From Porticoccaceae bacterium (lineage in GTDB: Bacteria > Pseudomonadota > Gammaproteobacteria > Pseudomonadales > Porticoccaceae), in contig DUBX01000043.1 in assembly GCA_012960115.1 (NCBI GenBank), forward strand, positions 123,439-171,990: a stretch of DNA of 48,552 nt, read 5' to 3'. A program made the translations under genes and the position numbers. Shown here piece by piece: positions 1 to 8,499 of the stretch; position 1 is the stretch's first letter; every line of letters starts with the position of its first letter. The notes beneath the pieces are model-generated. The model did no database searches and had not been told where the DNA came from. It saw nothing but the letters and a program-made list of their open reading frames with translations.

Positions 1-132
1 TGGCTGGTCAGAAAAATCACGGACTGACCGCCGTTTAGACATCTGTTGGTAGAATAAGGCCGCCGATGCCTCCATCGCCTGCTCTTCCTGAACCGAGAAC
101 GCTAAGGGGATAAAGGGATCTGATTTGGCCAT
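1..132 (-). CDS. Nitroreductase family protein, N-terminal fragment (runs off left edge)
   Basis: An open frame of 44 codons begins at the ATG complementary to 130-132 and continues past the window edge. It contains a run of the form RRSVRDFSDQP at residues 34-44, the FMN-phosphate-binding N-terminal signature of nitroreductase-family flavoproteins. An AAGG about 8 bases upstream of this ATG supports the start. A second in-frame ATG at 157-159 would add nine residues. Substrate cannot be told from this fragment. It lies downstream of cysK on the same strand, about 100 bases away. Confidence 0.72.
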   Translation of the reverse strand, partial: MAKSDPFIPLAFSVQEEQAMEASAALFYQQMSKRRSVRDFSDQP

Positions 133-232
133 AGGACCTACCTTAAGGGCGAGAGACATTGTTGCTATACAGGCGCATTAGGTTACCCCATACGCTAGTC
201 CTTAGGCAACTCAGCGAGCTACCCCTGAGCCT

Positions 233-1198
233 TCAGCTGTTAAGGGTTGCCAAAATATCCTCATCCGAGCCCTCTTCGATACCCTCAAACAAAAAGGTGC
301 TTAAATAACGCTCTCCTGTGTCAGGCAACATCGCTAAAATAGAAGAGCCTTCTGCTGCTGTTTCAGCCACTTTTAGAGCCGCTGCAAAGGTAGCTCCGGC
401 TGATATCCCACAGAAAATTCCTTCGTTTCGTGCAAGTGACAACGCTGTGTCTCTCGCCAAGGTATCACTCACGGGGAGAACTTCATCACAAATAGTCTGA
501 TTCATCACATCAGGTATAAAGTCAGGCGTCCAGCCTTGAATCTTGTGCGGTTGCCAGTCGTTACCACTTAGCAAGGCGGCGCCTTCTGGTTCGGTGGCTA
601 TAATCTTGATATTCGGTCGAGCAACTTTTAAAACCTCACCAACACCTGTGACTGTTCCACCGGTGCCATAGCCACTGACAAAGTAGTCTAGAGACTGTCC
701 CGCAAAGGTACGTAATATCTCGGGTGCTGTAGTGTTGCGATGATATTCAGGGTTAGCTTGATTTTCAAATTGGCGCGCTAAAAACCACCCGTTTTTGTCA
801 GCGAGTTCTTTGGCAATTCTGACCATACCAGTTCCGCGTTCAGCAGCTGGGGTCAGCACTACCTTAGCGCCAAGGGCGCGCATGATTTTTCGCCGCTCTA
901 TCGAAAACGTTTCGGTCATCACCGCAACAAAGGGATAGCCCTTGACCGCACAAACCATGGCTAGGGCAATGCCTGTATTGCCTGAGGTTGCTTCTATTAC
1001 AGTTTGCCCGGATTCTAGCTGGCCCTTTTGCTCCGCATCATTAATGATTGCAAAGGCAAGGCGATCTTTAACTGACCCTAAAGGGTTGAAATACTCAATC
1101 TTCACGTACAAATCAACGTGTTTTGGACCAAGCCGGTTGACCTTCACCACTGGCGTATTGCCGATGGTATCTAATATAGAATCATAAATCTGTGTCAT
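233..1198 (-). CDS. cysK: Cysteine synthase (O-acetylserine sulfhydrylase)
   Basis: A PLP enzyme of 321 residues that condenses O-acetylserine with sulfide to give cysteine and acetate in the cytoplasm. The PLP lysine lies in GSVKDR (K44), the substrate loop TSGNTG is at 71-76, the phosphate-binding GTGGT is at 179-182 and its flanks, and PDTGERYLST is at 292-301. The HKIQG...FIPDV stretch at 218-230 resembles CysK more than CysM, but the paralogue assignment is not certain. The start ATG is four bases from the end of the upstream SUMT gene, so the two are co-transcribed: siroheme methylation and the last step of cysteine synthesis share a message. Its product uses the sulfide made by the cysJIH genes nearby. 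Confidence 0.93.
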   Translation of the reverse strand: MTQIYDSILDTIGNTPVVKVNRLGPKHVDLYVKIEYFNPLGSVKDRLAFAIINDAEQKGQLESGQTVIEATSGNTGIALAMVCAVKGYPFVAVMTETFSIERRKIMRALGAKVVLTPAAERGTGMVRIAKELADKNGWFLARQFENQANPEYHRNTTAPEILRTFAGQSLDYFVSGYGTGGTVTGVGEVLKVARPNIKIIATEPEGAALLSGNDWQPHKIQGWTPDFIPDVMNQTICDEVLPVSDTLARDTALSLARNEGIFCGISAGATFAAALKVAETAAEGSSILAMLPDTGERYLSTFLFEGIEEGSDEDILATLNS

Positions 1199-1202
1199 AA
1201 CG

Positions 1203-2054
1203 CTAAACTGCCTCTCTTAGTTTATAAAGTGGTTGTGCTTTGCCAATATGTTGGATCAATTGATTATTGGGATACCAATCAAGTTGGCCGGCCAGTGCAA
1301 CGACCTCCCCGATGATGATTAACGCGGGGGATACAATCTCATGCTCTTTAATCATTTCAGGCAGACACCCTAGCGTACCGGTAATGACTCTTTGCAAGCT
1401 AGTTGTGCCATTTTCAACAACAGCCACCGGCGTATCAGGACAACGGCCATAGGCAATTAATCGCTGGGAAAGAACATCATTTTTTAACAAGCCCATGTAC
1501 ACAACAACAGTCTGATTGTGCCTAGAAATACTAGCCCAGTCTAGGTTTTCCTCTGAATTTCTGCACTGGGCTGTAACAAACATGACTGTTTGGGAATAGT
1601 CCCTATGAGTAAGGGGAATTCCTGCATAACTTGCACAGCCAGAGGCTGCGGTAATGCCTGGTACAACTTCAAAGTCAACCCCGGCAGCAATCAAAGCTTG
1701 GAGCTCTTCACCGCCGCGTCCATAAATAAATGGATCGCCACCTTTTAAGCGGACCACTGACCTTTTTTGCTTGCCGTACTTAACCAGTAGCTGGTTTATC
1801 TCTTGCTGTTTTTTACTGTGATTGTTGGCTCGCTTACCGACGCTAATCAAGAGCGCTTGTAGATTAACCAACTTAAGTATTTCTGGGCTAATTAAAGCGT
1901 CATATAAAACAACGTCTGCTTTTTGAAGCAACTTAAGTGCCTTAATGGTCAACAAATCGGGATCACCAGGTCCACCACCAACTAAATACACCTTTTCTCT
2001 GACTGACGCATTTAGGTCAGAGTCATGCCCCCAAAGCGCAACAAAGAACTCCAT
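1203..2054 (-). CDS. cobA: Uroporphyrinogen-III C-methyltransferase (SUMT, siroheme synthesis)
   Basis: A SAM-dependent tetrapyrrole methylase that turns uroporphyrinogen III into precorrin-2, the precursor of the siroheme used by CysI. The family signatures are all present: VYLVGGGPGDPDLLT near the N-terminus, VVRLKGGDPFIYGRGGEE in the middle and VVPGITAASG after it. It corresponds to the C-terminal half of E. coli CysG; no dehydrogenase/ferrochelatase half is present. The open frame extends to an ATG at 2106-2108 (301 residues). I prefer the ATG at 2052-2054 (283 residues), which is nearer the usual length, but neither has a good ribosome-binding site. The extra 18 residues match nothing I know. 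The gene diverges from cysB. Confidence 0.88.
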   Translation of the reverse strand: MEFFVALWGHDSDLNASVREKVYLVGGGPGDPDLLTIKALKLLQKADVVLYDALISPEILKLVNLQALLISVGKRANNHSKKQQEINQLLVKYGKQKRSVVRLKGGDPFIYGRGGEELQALIAAGVDFEVVPGITAASGCASYAGIPLTHRDYSQTVMFVTAQCRNSEENLDWASISRHNQTVVVYMGLLKNDVLSQRLIAYGRCPDTPVAVVENGTTSLQRVITGTLGCLPEMIKEHEIVSPALIIIGEVVALAGQLDWYPNNQLIQHIGKAQPLYKLREAV

Positions 2055-2125
2055 GGCCAAAAGGCATTTCCTAATAAGTAGCTTTGGTGTAACCATATAG
2101 TATTTCATAGGCTATACTATGAACA

Positions 2126-2139
2126 TCTAGACGGCTAAC
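2126..2139. promoter_or_regulatory. Candidate CysB-type operator upstream of cobA-cysK
   Basis: TCTAGACGGCTAAC is a near-palindrome of the form TAG-N4-CTA. It is the same element as at 2253-2266 and 7545-7558, all in front of sulfur genes. The T-N11-A layout suits a LysR-type regulator such as CysB. The regulator assignment is inference. Confidence 0.4.
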
Positions 2140-2174
2140 CGTAAATAAGTAAAAGCACTACGTTATAACCGTAG

Positions 2175-2198
2175 GGAATCATCTTTTTTAGAGATTCC
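2175..2198. promoter_or_regulatory. Inverted repeat GGAATC-N12-GATTCC in the cobA/cysB divergent region
   Basis: The arms GGAATC (2175-2180) and GATTCC (2193-2198) extend inward through TCT/AGA with a one-base bulge around a T-rich loop. It could be an operator or a leader hairpin in the 163-base (217 with the shorter cobA start) divergent region. No strong U-tract follows it on either strand. Confidence 0.35.
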
Positions 2199-2252
2199 GC
2201 CTAAAAATAATAGCGTTCGAATGTTTCATGTGTTAAATTGAACGCCTTTTCA

Positions 2253-2266
2253 TTTAGACGTCTATA
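2253..2266. promoter_or_regulatory. Candidate autoregulatory operator immediately upstream of cysB
   Basis: TTTAGACGTCTATA is a palindromic element centred on ACGT. It ends five bases before the cysB ATG and matches the sites at 2126 and 7545 at most positions. Its position over the translation-initiation region would fit repression of cysB by its own product, which is inference. Confidence 0.4.
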
Positions 2267-2271
2267 CGGCC

Positions 2272-3267
2272 ATGAAGCTTCATCAATTAAAATACCTGAT
2301 TGCCATCGCTGATAATAATTTAAGCATCACTGCCGCGGCGGCAAAAATCTATACATCTCAACCGGGCATCAGCAAGCAACTGCGGCTCTTAGAAGATGAA
2401 TTGCAAATAAAGATATTTGAGCGCAATGGCAAACAGTTAGTAGGGATAACGGCTTTGGGTGAAGAGATTCTCAATCGTTCACGAAAAGTCATACAAGAAA
2501 TTAATAACATCAAACGCCTGACATCCGACATCAATCCGTCGGCCCACGGCAACTTCACTATTGGTACCACCCAAACTCAGGCCCAGTATGTATTACCTCA
2601 GGTATTTTTGAATTTTCATAAGCAATATCCGAACCTGAGAATCGATCTCCAGCAGGGGTCGGCCGACCATATTATAGAATTACTCAACAAGCAAAGTATC
2701 GACTTCGCCATTGCATCAGGAAATGACGAATTGGGGCCCGATATTGTAAAAATACCCTGCTACCAATGGGATCGGATCCTATTATTCCCTCAGGATCACC
2801 CATTAGGGGACTTAGTCAGACCGACGTTAGCGGATATTACCCAATATCCCATAGTGACCTACCATGTAGGTGACAAAGGAAAATCATCCTTTATCAATAG
2901 CTGTCGAGCAGAGAACCTAGAGCCAAATATTGTATTTACCGCCCGAAATGCAGACATCATCAAGACCTATGTTAAACGTGGGTTTGGCGTGGGAATTATT
3001 GCCAGCATGGCATTTGAAGCTAAATCGGACCGTGATCTTATTGGTTATTCTACCAAGGAGATATTGCCCCGGTGTACGACTTGGTTAGCGTTTAACAAGA
3101 ATCTTTTTTTACGTAAATACATGAAAGACTTTATACAATTGTTTGCCCCTCATATCTCTGAAAAAGACTATAAAGGCTATTTATTTCAGGATAATTTGTT
3201 ACCTTCAAATAATGAAATTCATCCAGAAGCATCAAGACTCCCAATGCATGAAATGTGGCATATATAG
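2272..3267 (+). CDS. cysB: LysR-type regulator of sulfur assimilation, CysB family
   Basis: A DNA-binding regulator of 331 residues, against 324 for E. coli CysB. The N-terminal winged helix-turn-helix starts MKLHQLKYL and runs to about residue 60. The CysB-specific effector motif GTTQTQAQYVLP is at 98-109 and includes the sulfate/N-acetylserine contact threonines T100 and T102. In known CysB proteins this domain binds N-acetylserine as inducer and activates the cys genes when sulfur is short. It sits between the cobA-cysK and cysJIH operons, diverging from the first and nearly touching the end of cysH, which supports a local regulatory role. The C-terminal 30 residues are less familiar. Cbl is a less likely alternative. 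Confidence 0.9.
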   Translation: MKLHQLKYLIAIADNNLSITAAAAKIYTSQPGISKQLRLLEDELQIKIFERNGKQLVGITALGEEILNRSRKVIQEINNIKRLTSDINPSAHGNFTIGTTQTQAQYVLPQVFLNFHKQYPNLRIDLQQGSADHIIELLNKQSIDFAIASGNDELGPDIVKIPCYQWDRILLFPQDHPLGDLVRPTLADITQYPIVTYHVGDKGKSSFINSCRAENLEPNIVFTARNADIIKTYVKRGFGVGIIASMAFEAKSDRDLIGYSTKEILPRCTTWLAFNKNLFLRKYMKDFIQLFAPHISEKDYKGYLFQDNLLPSNNEIHPEASRLPMHEMWHI

Positions 3268-3281
3268 ACTCATCCGACAGT

Positions 3282-3992
3282 TTATAATCCGCCTAGAGTA
3301 TCGACGTGCAAGCCACATTCACGCTGCGTTCCACCGAACCTTGTATCTTCTTCGGATAATCCTAACGTCAAAGGTTTAGTACTGTGCTTGTCTCCAATTG
3401 AGACATAACCTTTTTCCCATAAGGGATTGTAAGGCAAGCGATGCTTCTGCAGATACTGGTGAATATCTCGATTAGACCAGTCAATAATTGGATGGACTTT
3501 TACTCTGTCTTTAAAGGTTTGAATAATAGGCAACTCATGGCGTGATTTTGATTGCTCTCGCCTAAGACCTGCAAACCAAGTGCCTACCTCTAGCTCGTTT
3601 AAGGCCCTGTCCATTGGCTCTACTTTGTTACGTTGATTGTATTCATTTAAAGCGCGAGTATCCTTTTCCCAGAGCTTTCCATAGCGCGCCTCTTGCCACG
3701 CGGGACTCATTGTACTTTGGTAAACATGCATCTCTAAGTCCAGGGCCTCTACCAACTGGTCTACAAACTGATACGTCTCTGGAAATAAATACCCCGTATC
3801 GATGAGTATCACCGGAATCTTTGGTATAACCTGCGTGATCATATGCAAACTGACTGCCGATTGAGCTCCAAAACTCGATGCAAGCGAGTAATTGCCAGGT
3901 AAATTCTCAGCTGCAAATTCGATTCGCTCAAGTGCCGTTTTTTTCTCTAGGCCTTCATTTACATTCGTTAGCCAGCTTTGATTACTATCCAT
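3282..3992 (-). CDS. cysH: Phosphoadenosine phosphosulfate (PAPS) reductase
   Basis: A thioredoxin- or glutaredoxin-dependent enzyme of 236 residues that reduces PAPS to sulfite and adenosine bisphosphate. The PP-loop region is SSFGAQ (39-44), followed by DTGYLFPET (65-73), and the catalytic cysteine is C226 in ECGLH. C226 is the only cysteine, so the paired cysteines that bind the iron-sulfur cluster of APS-type reductases are absent and PAPS is the expected substrate. The start overlaps the end of cysI by eight bases, so it is the last gene of cysJIH. It is convergent with cysB, whose stop lies only 14 bases away, leaving no room for a long terminator. Confidence 0.95.
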   Translation of the reverse strand: MDSNQSWLTNVNEGLEKKTALERIEFAAENLPGNYSLASSFGAQSAVSLHMITQVIPKIPVILIDTGYLFPETYQFVDQLVEALDLEMHVYQSTMSPAWQEARYGKLWEKDTRALNEYNQRNKVEPMDRALNELEVGTWFAGLRREQSKSRHELPIIQTFKDRVKVHPIIDWSNRDIHQYLQKHRLPYNPLWEKGYVSIGDKHSTKPLTLGLSEEDTRFGGTQRECGLHVDTLGGL

Positions 3993-5697
3993 GAAAATCT
4001 AACCCATTAACAACCGACCTGATGTACCCTTGGCGAATCACAAAATCACCAAAATACTCGCCCTTATTGCGTTGACCAGCATAATCTTTAAGTAACGGGG
4101 CCAACTCATCGAGAATTTGCTGCTCGTTGATGTTTTCTTTGTACAACTTATTCAGTCGATCACCTTTGAAGCTAGCACCCAAATACAGATTGTATTTGCC
4201 CGGTGCTTTACCCACAAAACCGATTTCACCTAAAAATGGTCTCGCGCAACCATTTGGGCAACCCGTCATGCGAATATTAATCGGCTGCTCCAACAAATCG
4301 TACTGCTCTAAAATTACCTCAATTTTACTGATTAGGTCCGGCAGGTAGCGCTCGGCTTCAGCCATCGCCAAAGAACAAGTTGGAAAAGCCACACAGGCTA
4401 CTGAACTCAACCGTGTCGGCGTCTCTTTGTCACCAAAGCTGATGCCATGTTTGTTAATTAGAGCCTGAATCTGCTGCTTTGTCTCAGGAGCGATATTGCT
4501 AATAATTAAATTCTGATTGCCGGTAATTCTGAATTCACCTTGGTGAATCTTGGCAATCGCCAACAAACCAGAAAACAAGGTCGAATGAGGGCTATCAATG
4601 ATGCGCCCACTATGAATGTAGAGGGTTAAATGCCACTTCCCGTTCTCAGTTTGTAGCCAACCATAGCGATCACCATTGCCCGTGAAATCAAAAGGCTTAG
4701 CCGTATCTAACGACCACCCCAAATACTCACTCAAGGTAGACTTGAATACATCAATACCGAGGCGATCAATGGTGTACTTCAAGCGAGCTAATTTACGAAC
4801 CTCTCGATTACCATAATCCCGCTGAACCCTAACAACACTCTCAGCAACCGCTAACAATTGATCTGGGGTGCAGAAACCAATGACATCAGCCACCCTTGGG
4901 TATGTTTGACTGTCGTTGTGGGCACTACCCATCCCGCCGCCAACCAATACATTAAATCCAATGAGCTTATGTTGCTCAATAATCGCAATAAACCCTAAAT
5001 CGTTAGCGTAAACGTCAACATCATTATGGGGCGGGATTGCTATTGCCGTTTTAAATTTTCGGGGTAAGTAAGTTTTTCCGTAAATAGGCTCTTCAGTGGT
5101 TTCTATCTTTTCCCCGTCCAACCATATTTCGTGAAAAGCATTACTCTTTGGCAATAGATGCTCGCTAAGCTTTTTCGCCCACTGATAAATCTCTTGATGA
5201 ATTTCAGACGTTTCGGGCAAAGACGTGGCCATCACATTTCGATTTACATCACCGCAGGCGGCAACCGTATCGAGTAACGTTGAATTTATGCCAGCTATAG
5301 TTTGCTTAAGATTTCTCTTAAACACCCCATGCCACTGAAACGCCTGACGCGTGGTCAAACGTAAACTTCCATTAGAATAGTTTTTTGCTAATTCGGCTAG
5401 CACTAAATATTGAGCAGAACTTGCTACGCCCCCAGGCACGCGTGCACGGATCATAAAAGAATACAAAGGTTCCAGCTTTGATTTTCGTCGATCATTGCGT
5501 AAATCTCGATCATCTTGCTGATAAATACCATGAAATTTAATCAACACCTGATCATCATCACAAATAGATCCTGTCACAGGGTCAACTAATCCATCTTTTA
5601 TAGTTCCACGCAAATACTCGCTCTGAACCTTAATTCTCTCAACGTCGTTATGAGTGAATCCGTCATATTGGGTTGGTACTATTTTCGTATCACTCAT
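3985..5697 (-). CDS. cysI: Sulfite reductase (NADPH) hemoprotein, beta subunit
   Basis: The catalytic subunit (570 residues, the usual length), which reduces sulfite to sulfide with six electrons from CysJ. The four ligands of the coupled [4Fe-4S]-siroheme centre are visible as C435 and C441 (CVAFPTC) and C480 and C484 (CPNGC). The N-terminal ferrite-like half carries VPGG and RLTTRQAFQWHG near 88-124. The ATG overlaps the last base of the cysJ stop (TAATG), which implies translational coupling and equal synthesis. It requires siroheme, whose first step is encoded by the SUMT gene in the neighbouring sulfur operon. Confidence 0.96.
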   Translation of the reverse strand: MSDTKIVPTQYDGFTHNDVERIKVQSEYLRGTIKDGLVDPVTGSICDDDQVLIKFHGIYQQDDRDLRNDRRKSKLEPLYSFMIRARVPGGVASSAQYLVLAELAKNYSNGSLRLTTRQAFQWHGVFKRNLKQTIAGINSTLLDTVAACGDVNRNVMATSLPETSEIHQEIYQWAKKLSEHLLPKSNAFHEIWLDGEKIETTEEPIYGKTYLPRKFKTAIAIPPHNDVDVYANDLGFIAIIEQHKLIGFNVLVGGGMGSAHNDSQTYPRVADVIGFCTPDQLLAVAESVVRVQRDYGNREVRKLARLKYTIDRLGIDVFKSTLSEYLGWSLDTAKPFDFTGNGDRYGWLQTENGKWHLTLYIHSGRIIDSPHSTLFSGLLAIAKIHQGEFRITGNQNLIISNIAPETKQQIQALINKHGISFGDKETPTRLSSVACVAFPTCSLAMAEAERYLPDLISKIEVILEQYDLLEQPINIRMTGCPNGCARPFLGEIGFVGKAPGKYNLYLGASFKGDRLNKLYKENINEQQILDELAPLLKDYAGQRNKGEYFGDFVIRQGYIRSVVNGLDFHG

Positions 5698-7502
5698 TAG
5701 TAAACATCTCTTTGATATCTCGCTTGTTGCTTCAGCTGTTTTAAATAATCTTTTGCCTGATCTTGGGTTTTATTACCCTGCTGCTCAATGATCTGCAGTA
5801 ACACTAGCTCCACCTCTTTAGCCATACGAGACATATCGCCACAGACATAAAAACAAGCACCCTGCTCTAACCACTGCCAAACCTGCTCAGCGTTCTGGCG
5901 TAGCCTGTCTTGAACATAGATTTTCTTTTGTTGATCACGGGAAAACGCCACATCCAGCTGCGTCAGAAGCCCCGATTTAAGGTATTTTTGCAGCTCTGTT
6001 TGGTACAAAAAATCAGTATTAAAGTTGGGGTTGCCAAAAAATAACCAATTGCGCCCTTTAGCCTGTGCCCCGTCTCGTTGCTGTAAGAACGAGCGAAAGG
6101 GAGCAATACCCGTTCCGGGTCCGATCATAATTACGGCTTTATCTGAGGTCGGTAATTTGAAGTTTTTATTATGATCAACATAGACATTAACCTTATCGCC
6201 TTCATTGAGCTGACGCGTTAAAAAGTGGGAAGCTTGTCCATAACGAATTCCTTCTTGGTTCTCATTCTCTAGGTGATTCAGGGTGATATGAACCTCCTCG
6301 GGGTTCTCATCGATACTCGATGAGATAGAATAAAGTCGAGGCTTAAGCGGCTTTATTATTTCAACTAACTGCTGGGCCTCTAAGGTGATATTGGCAAGCT
6401 TTAGAACATCGATTAGCTGATGATTTCGGATGTACTCAGAGTAGCCTGTATCTGCAATATCGAACAATTTCTGGGAGCCGCTTAAAGTTGCTAGCTCTCT
6501 AATAAGACCTTTGTTTAGAAGCGTGATTTCTAGCTTTTGACGCAATAAGTTCTCAATACTGCACTCTTCTTCTTTAAAGGTTACGCTAGCCTGTGGGTCA
6601 ATACTCAGCTGAGATAAAATCTCCCCAACCAAAATTTGGTCGTTATCCGCCCAAACGCCTAAAGCATCACCTGGGCGATAGCTGAGCCCTGAACCTGCTA
6701 AATCTATTTCAAGATGATAGGTATCTTTAATGGATCCCGGCGCCGTTAGTTTCTGAATAATGGAAACAGTCGCTGAGAAAGGCTTTTCTTTAGAATAAGG
6801 GAACTGAATAATGTTTTCGGCTAGAGCCGGAGTCGTTAATGCAGGTGGTTGCAACTCAGCAATAGCGGCGACAAGCTGAGTTATCCAACTAACAGCCTCC
6901 TGCTGATAATCGACATCGCAATCCAACCGCTCAATTAGGGGCACAGAACCCAAGCTTGAGAGTGCCGAATCAAAATCTTTAGCTGTTTGACAAAAAAATT
7001 CATAACTTGAATCACCCAAGCCTAGTACAGCGTGTTTCACTCCATTAAGACTGGGGGCTTTCTTAGATAAAACTGCTTCATAAAAGTCTATGGCATCATC
7101 TGGCGGTTCGCCCTCCCCGTGAGTGGATGCGATCACTACTATCAGCGCATAATCGTTCAGCTTGGCAAGTTTAATATCCAGAGTAGATTCAAGGGCGGTG
7201 TTATAACCACTAGAGTCAAGACTCTCTTGCAAACTTTCAGCAATTGCCTGAGCATTGCCAGTTTGTGATGCATAGAGTATTAAAGCCTTAAGCGAACTGT
7301 CTTTAGAAGCTTCATGTGCCGTGGCTAGGGTGCCCACTGTATTCAATTGGGCCGGAGAGGTTTCTGCCAGCCCCGCGCAGTAGCCTGCCAGTAAAAGTAG
7401 CTCGCTAGGCCCTAAATTGGACACTTTCTGTAGTAAATCACCATCTATATTGGTAAATCTTGCCGTAGCACGTTGTAGGGATGTTTGCTCTTTCACGATC
7501 AC
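5697..7502 (-). CDS. cysJ: Sulfite reductase (NADPH) flavoprotein, alpha subunit
   Basis: A 601-residue diflavin reductase that carries electrons from NADPH through FAD and FMN to CysI. An N-terminal flavodoxin domain has the FMN loop SQTGN at 79-83. The FAD-binding RLYSISSS is near 390, the NADPH-binding GTGIAPFRSFLQQR follows near 470, and the protein ends RYQRDVY as CysJ proteins do. The frame opens with GTG (7500-7502). A second GTG two codons later (7494-7496) has a better placed GAGAG and may be the true start. It heads cysJIH. The leader contains the palindrome shared with the cobA/cysB region. Confidence 0.95.
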   Translation of the reverse strand: MIVKEQTSLQRATARFTNIDGDLLQKVSNLGPSELLLLAGYCAGLAETSPAQLNTVGTLATAHEASKDSSLKALILYASQTGNAQAIAESLQESLDSSGYNTALESTLDIKLAKLNDYALIVVIASTHGEGEPPDDAIDFYEAVLSKKAPSLNGVKHAVLGLGDSSYEFFCQTAKDFDSALSSLGSVPLIERLDCDVDYQQEAVSWITQLVAAIAELQPPALTTPALAENIIQFPYSKEKPFSATVSIIQKLTAPGSIKDTYHLEIDLAGSGLSYRPGDALGVWADNDQILVGEILSQLSIDPQASVTFKEEECSIENLLRQKLEITLLNKGLIRELATLSGSQKLFDIADTGYSEYIRNHQLIDVLKLANITLEAQQLVEIIKPLKPRLYSISSSIDENPEEVHITLNHLENENQEGIRYGQASHFLTRQLNEGDKVNVYVDHNKNFKLPTSDKAVIMIGPGTGIAPFRSFLQQRDGAQAKGRNWLFFGNPNFNTDFLYQTELQKYLKSGLLTQLDVAFSRDQQKKIYVQDRLRQNAEQVWQWLEQGACFYVCGDMSRMAKEVELVLLQIIEQQGNKTQDQAKDYLKQLKQQARYQRDVY

Positions 7503-7544
7503 TCTCAGCCATATTAAGTCGTTAATGCGGCGAGATTATTGCCG

Positions 7545-7558
7545 TTTAGATGGCTAAA
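7545..7558. promoter_or_regulatory. Candidate CysB-type operator upstream of cysJIH
   Basis: TTTAGATGGCTAAA is a clean palindrome (TTTAG-N4-CTAAA) about 43 bases before the cysJ start. It closely matches 2126-2139 and 2253-2266 and has the T-N11-A spacing of LysR-type sites. Confidence 0.45.
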
Positions 7559-7602
7559 TAACATTGACTATTGATCATACCGACATAACCAAAAAGAATA
7601 GC

Positions 7603-7638
7603 TAAAAAATATCAGACTCTTATTGGTAAATGTCTGAC
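7603..7638 (-). terminator. Possible rho-independent terminator after queF
   Basis: Read on the minus strand, TCAGAC, a 14-base loop and GTCTGA are followed directly by TATTTTTT. The six-pair stem is weak and the loop is long. It is the only terminator-like element between queF and the cysJ leader. The same inverted repeat could instead be a regulatory site. Confidence 0.4.
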
Positions 7639-7677
7639 GTATTTTTGACTGAAAACAGAATGTCTCTAGACAAGATT

Positions 7678-8499
7678 TTATTGGCGAACTTGCCTTATCG
7701 ATTGTGGCCGCTCAAAGGTGGTACTGCGATAAGGATTAATATCCAAACCACCACGACGCATGTAACGTGCATAGACGCTCAATTCAGAAGGCTGGCAGAA
7801 CGCCATTAGATCGTTAAAAATTTGCTCTATGCACTGCTCGTGAAAATCTTGGTGCATGCGATAAGAGACAATATATTTGAGAAGCCCTTCGCGGCATATT
7901 TTCGGCCCACGATAGGTGATATAAACAGACGCCCAATCTGGCTGATCAGTTACCGGACAGTTCGTCTTTAACAGGTGAGAGTAAAGCGTCTCTGTAATTG
8001 CCTCATCTCTATCAGCAGTTAATAGAGAAGCATCAGGCTGATAGGTATCAATGACAACTGACTGCTGGTCAACACAGATCCCCTCAAGCTCGGAGATAGG
8101 ATTAAATCCGGCATACTCAGAAAGCCCATACAAGACTATTTCAACCTGAGACCCTGAGGCCGCAGACAAATCCTTCACCAGAACATTCTGCAACGCTTGC
8201 ATGGATTCATAACGAGTTTGAATCACTGAATTGAGATACAGTTTAAAAGACTTAGACTCAACAATAGACTCGCTAGTACAAGGAAAGAAAAACTCACCAA
8301 TAGCCACCTGAGGAAGACCATCTGGGTTTAGCCAGGAAATTTCAAACGCGGTCCATATATCGGTGCCCATAAAGGGTAAAGCACCCTGCTCTGTCTGCTG
8401 ACGTGCTTTTGCACGAGGAATGGGGCAGAGCAACAATGGGTCGTACTGATCGCTATAGCGCGTCTCTTGCCCTAATTGGGTGTCGGAGTAATCCACCAT
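7678..8499 (-). CDS. queF: NADPH-dependent 7-cyano-7-deazaguanine (preQ0) reductase
   Basis: This enzyme reduces the nitrile of preQ0 to the aminomethyl group of preQ1 in queuosine synthesis for tRNA. At 273 residues it is the long (two-domain, YqcD-like) QueF. It shows the QueF signature ESKSFKLYLNS (81-91), the catalytic cysteine C181 in CPVTDQPDWASV with D188, HQDFHEQC (216-223) and the C-terminal RRGGLDINPYRS (249-259). The ATG overlaps the stop of the ABC permease gene by one base (TAATG), so it is translated from that operon. No preQ1 riboswitch is expected directly upstream because there is no untranslated leader. A functional link with the exporter is not evident. Confidence 0.95.
   Translation of the reverse strand: MVDYSDTQLGQETRYSDQYDPLLLCPIPRAKARQQTEQGALPFMGTDIWTAFEISWLNPDGLPQVAIGEFFFPCTSESIVESKSFKLYLNSVIQTRYESMQALQNVLVKDLSAASGSQVEIVLYGLSEYAGFNPISELEGICVDQQSVVIDTYQPDASLLTADRDEAITETLYSHLLKTNCPVTDQPDWASVYITYRGPKICREGLLKYIVSYRMHQDFHEQCIEQIFNDLMAFCQPSELSVYARYMRRGGLDINPYRSTTFERPQSIRQVRQ

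Noticed and set aside
133-232. tRNA-like stretch between nitroreductase and cysK
   Set aside because: A short segment resembles a D-arm, but no anticodon arm, T-arm or acceptor stem can be built around it.
3143-3379. Small plus-strand frame overlapping the cysB/cysH ends
   Set aside because: It lies in another frame of two well-identified genes and has no domain or translation signal.
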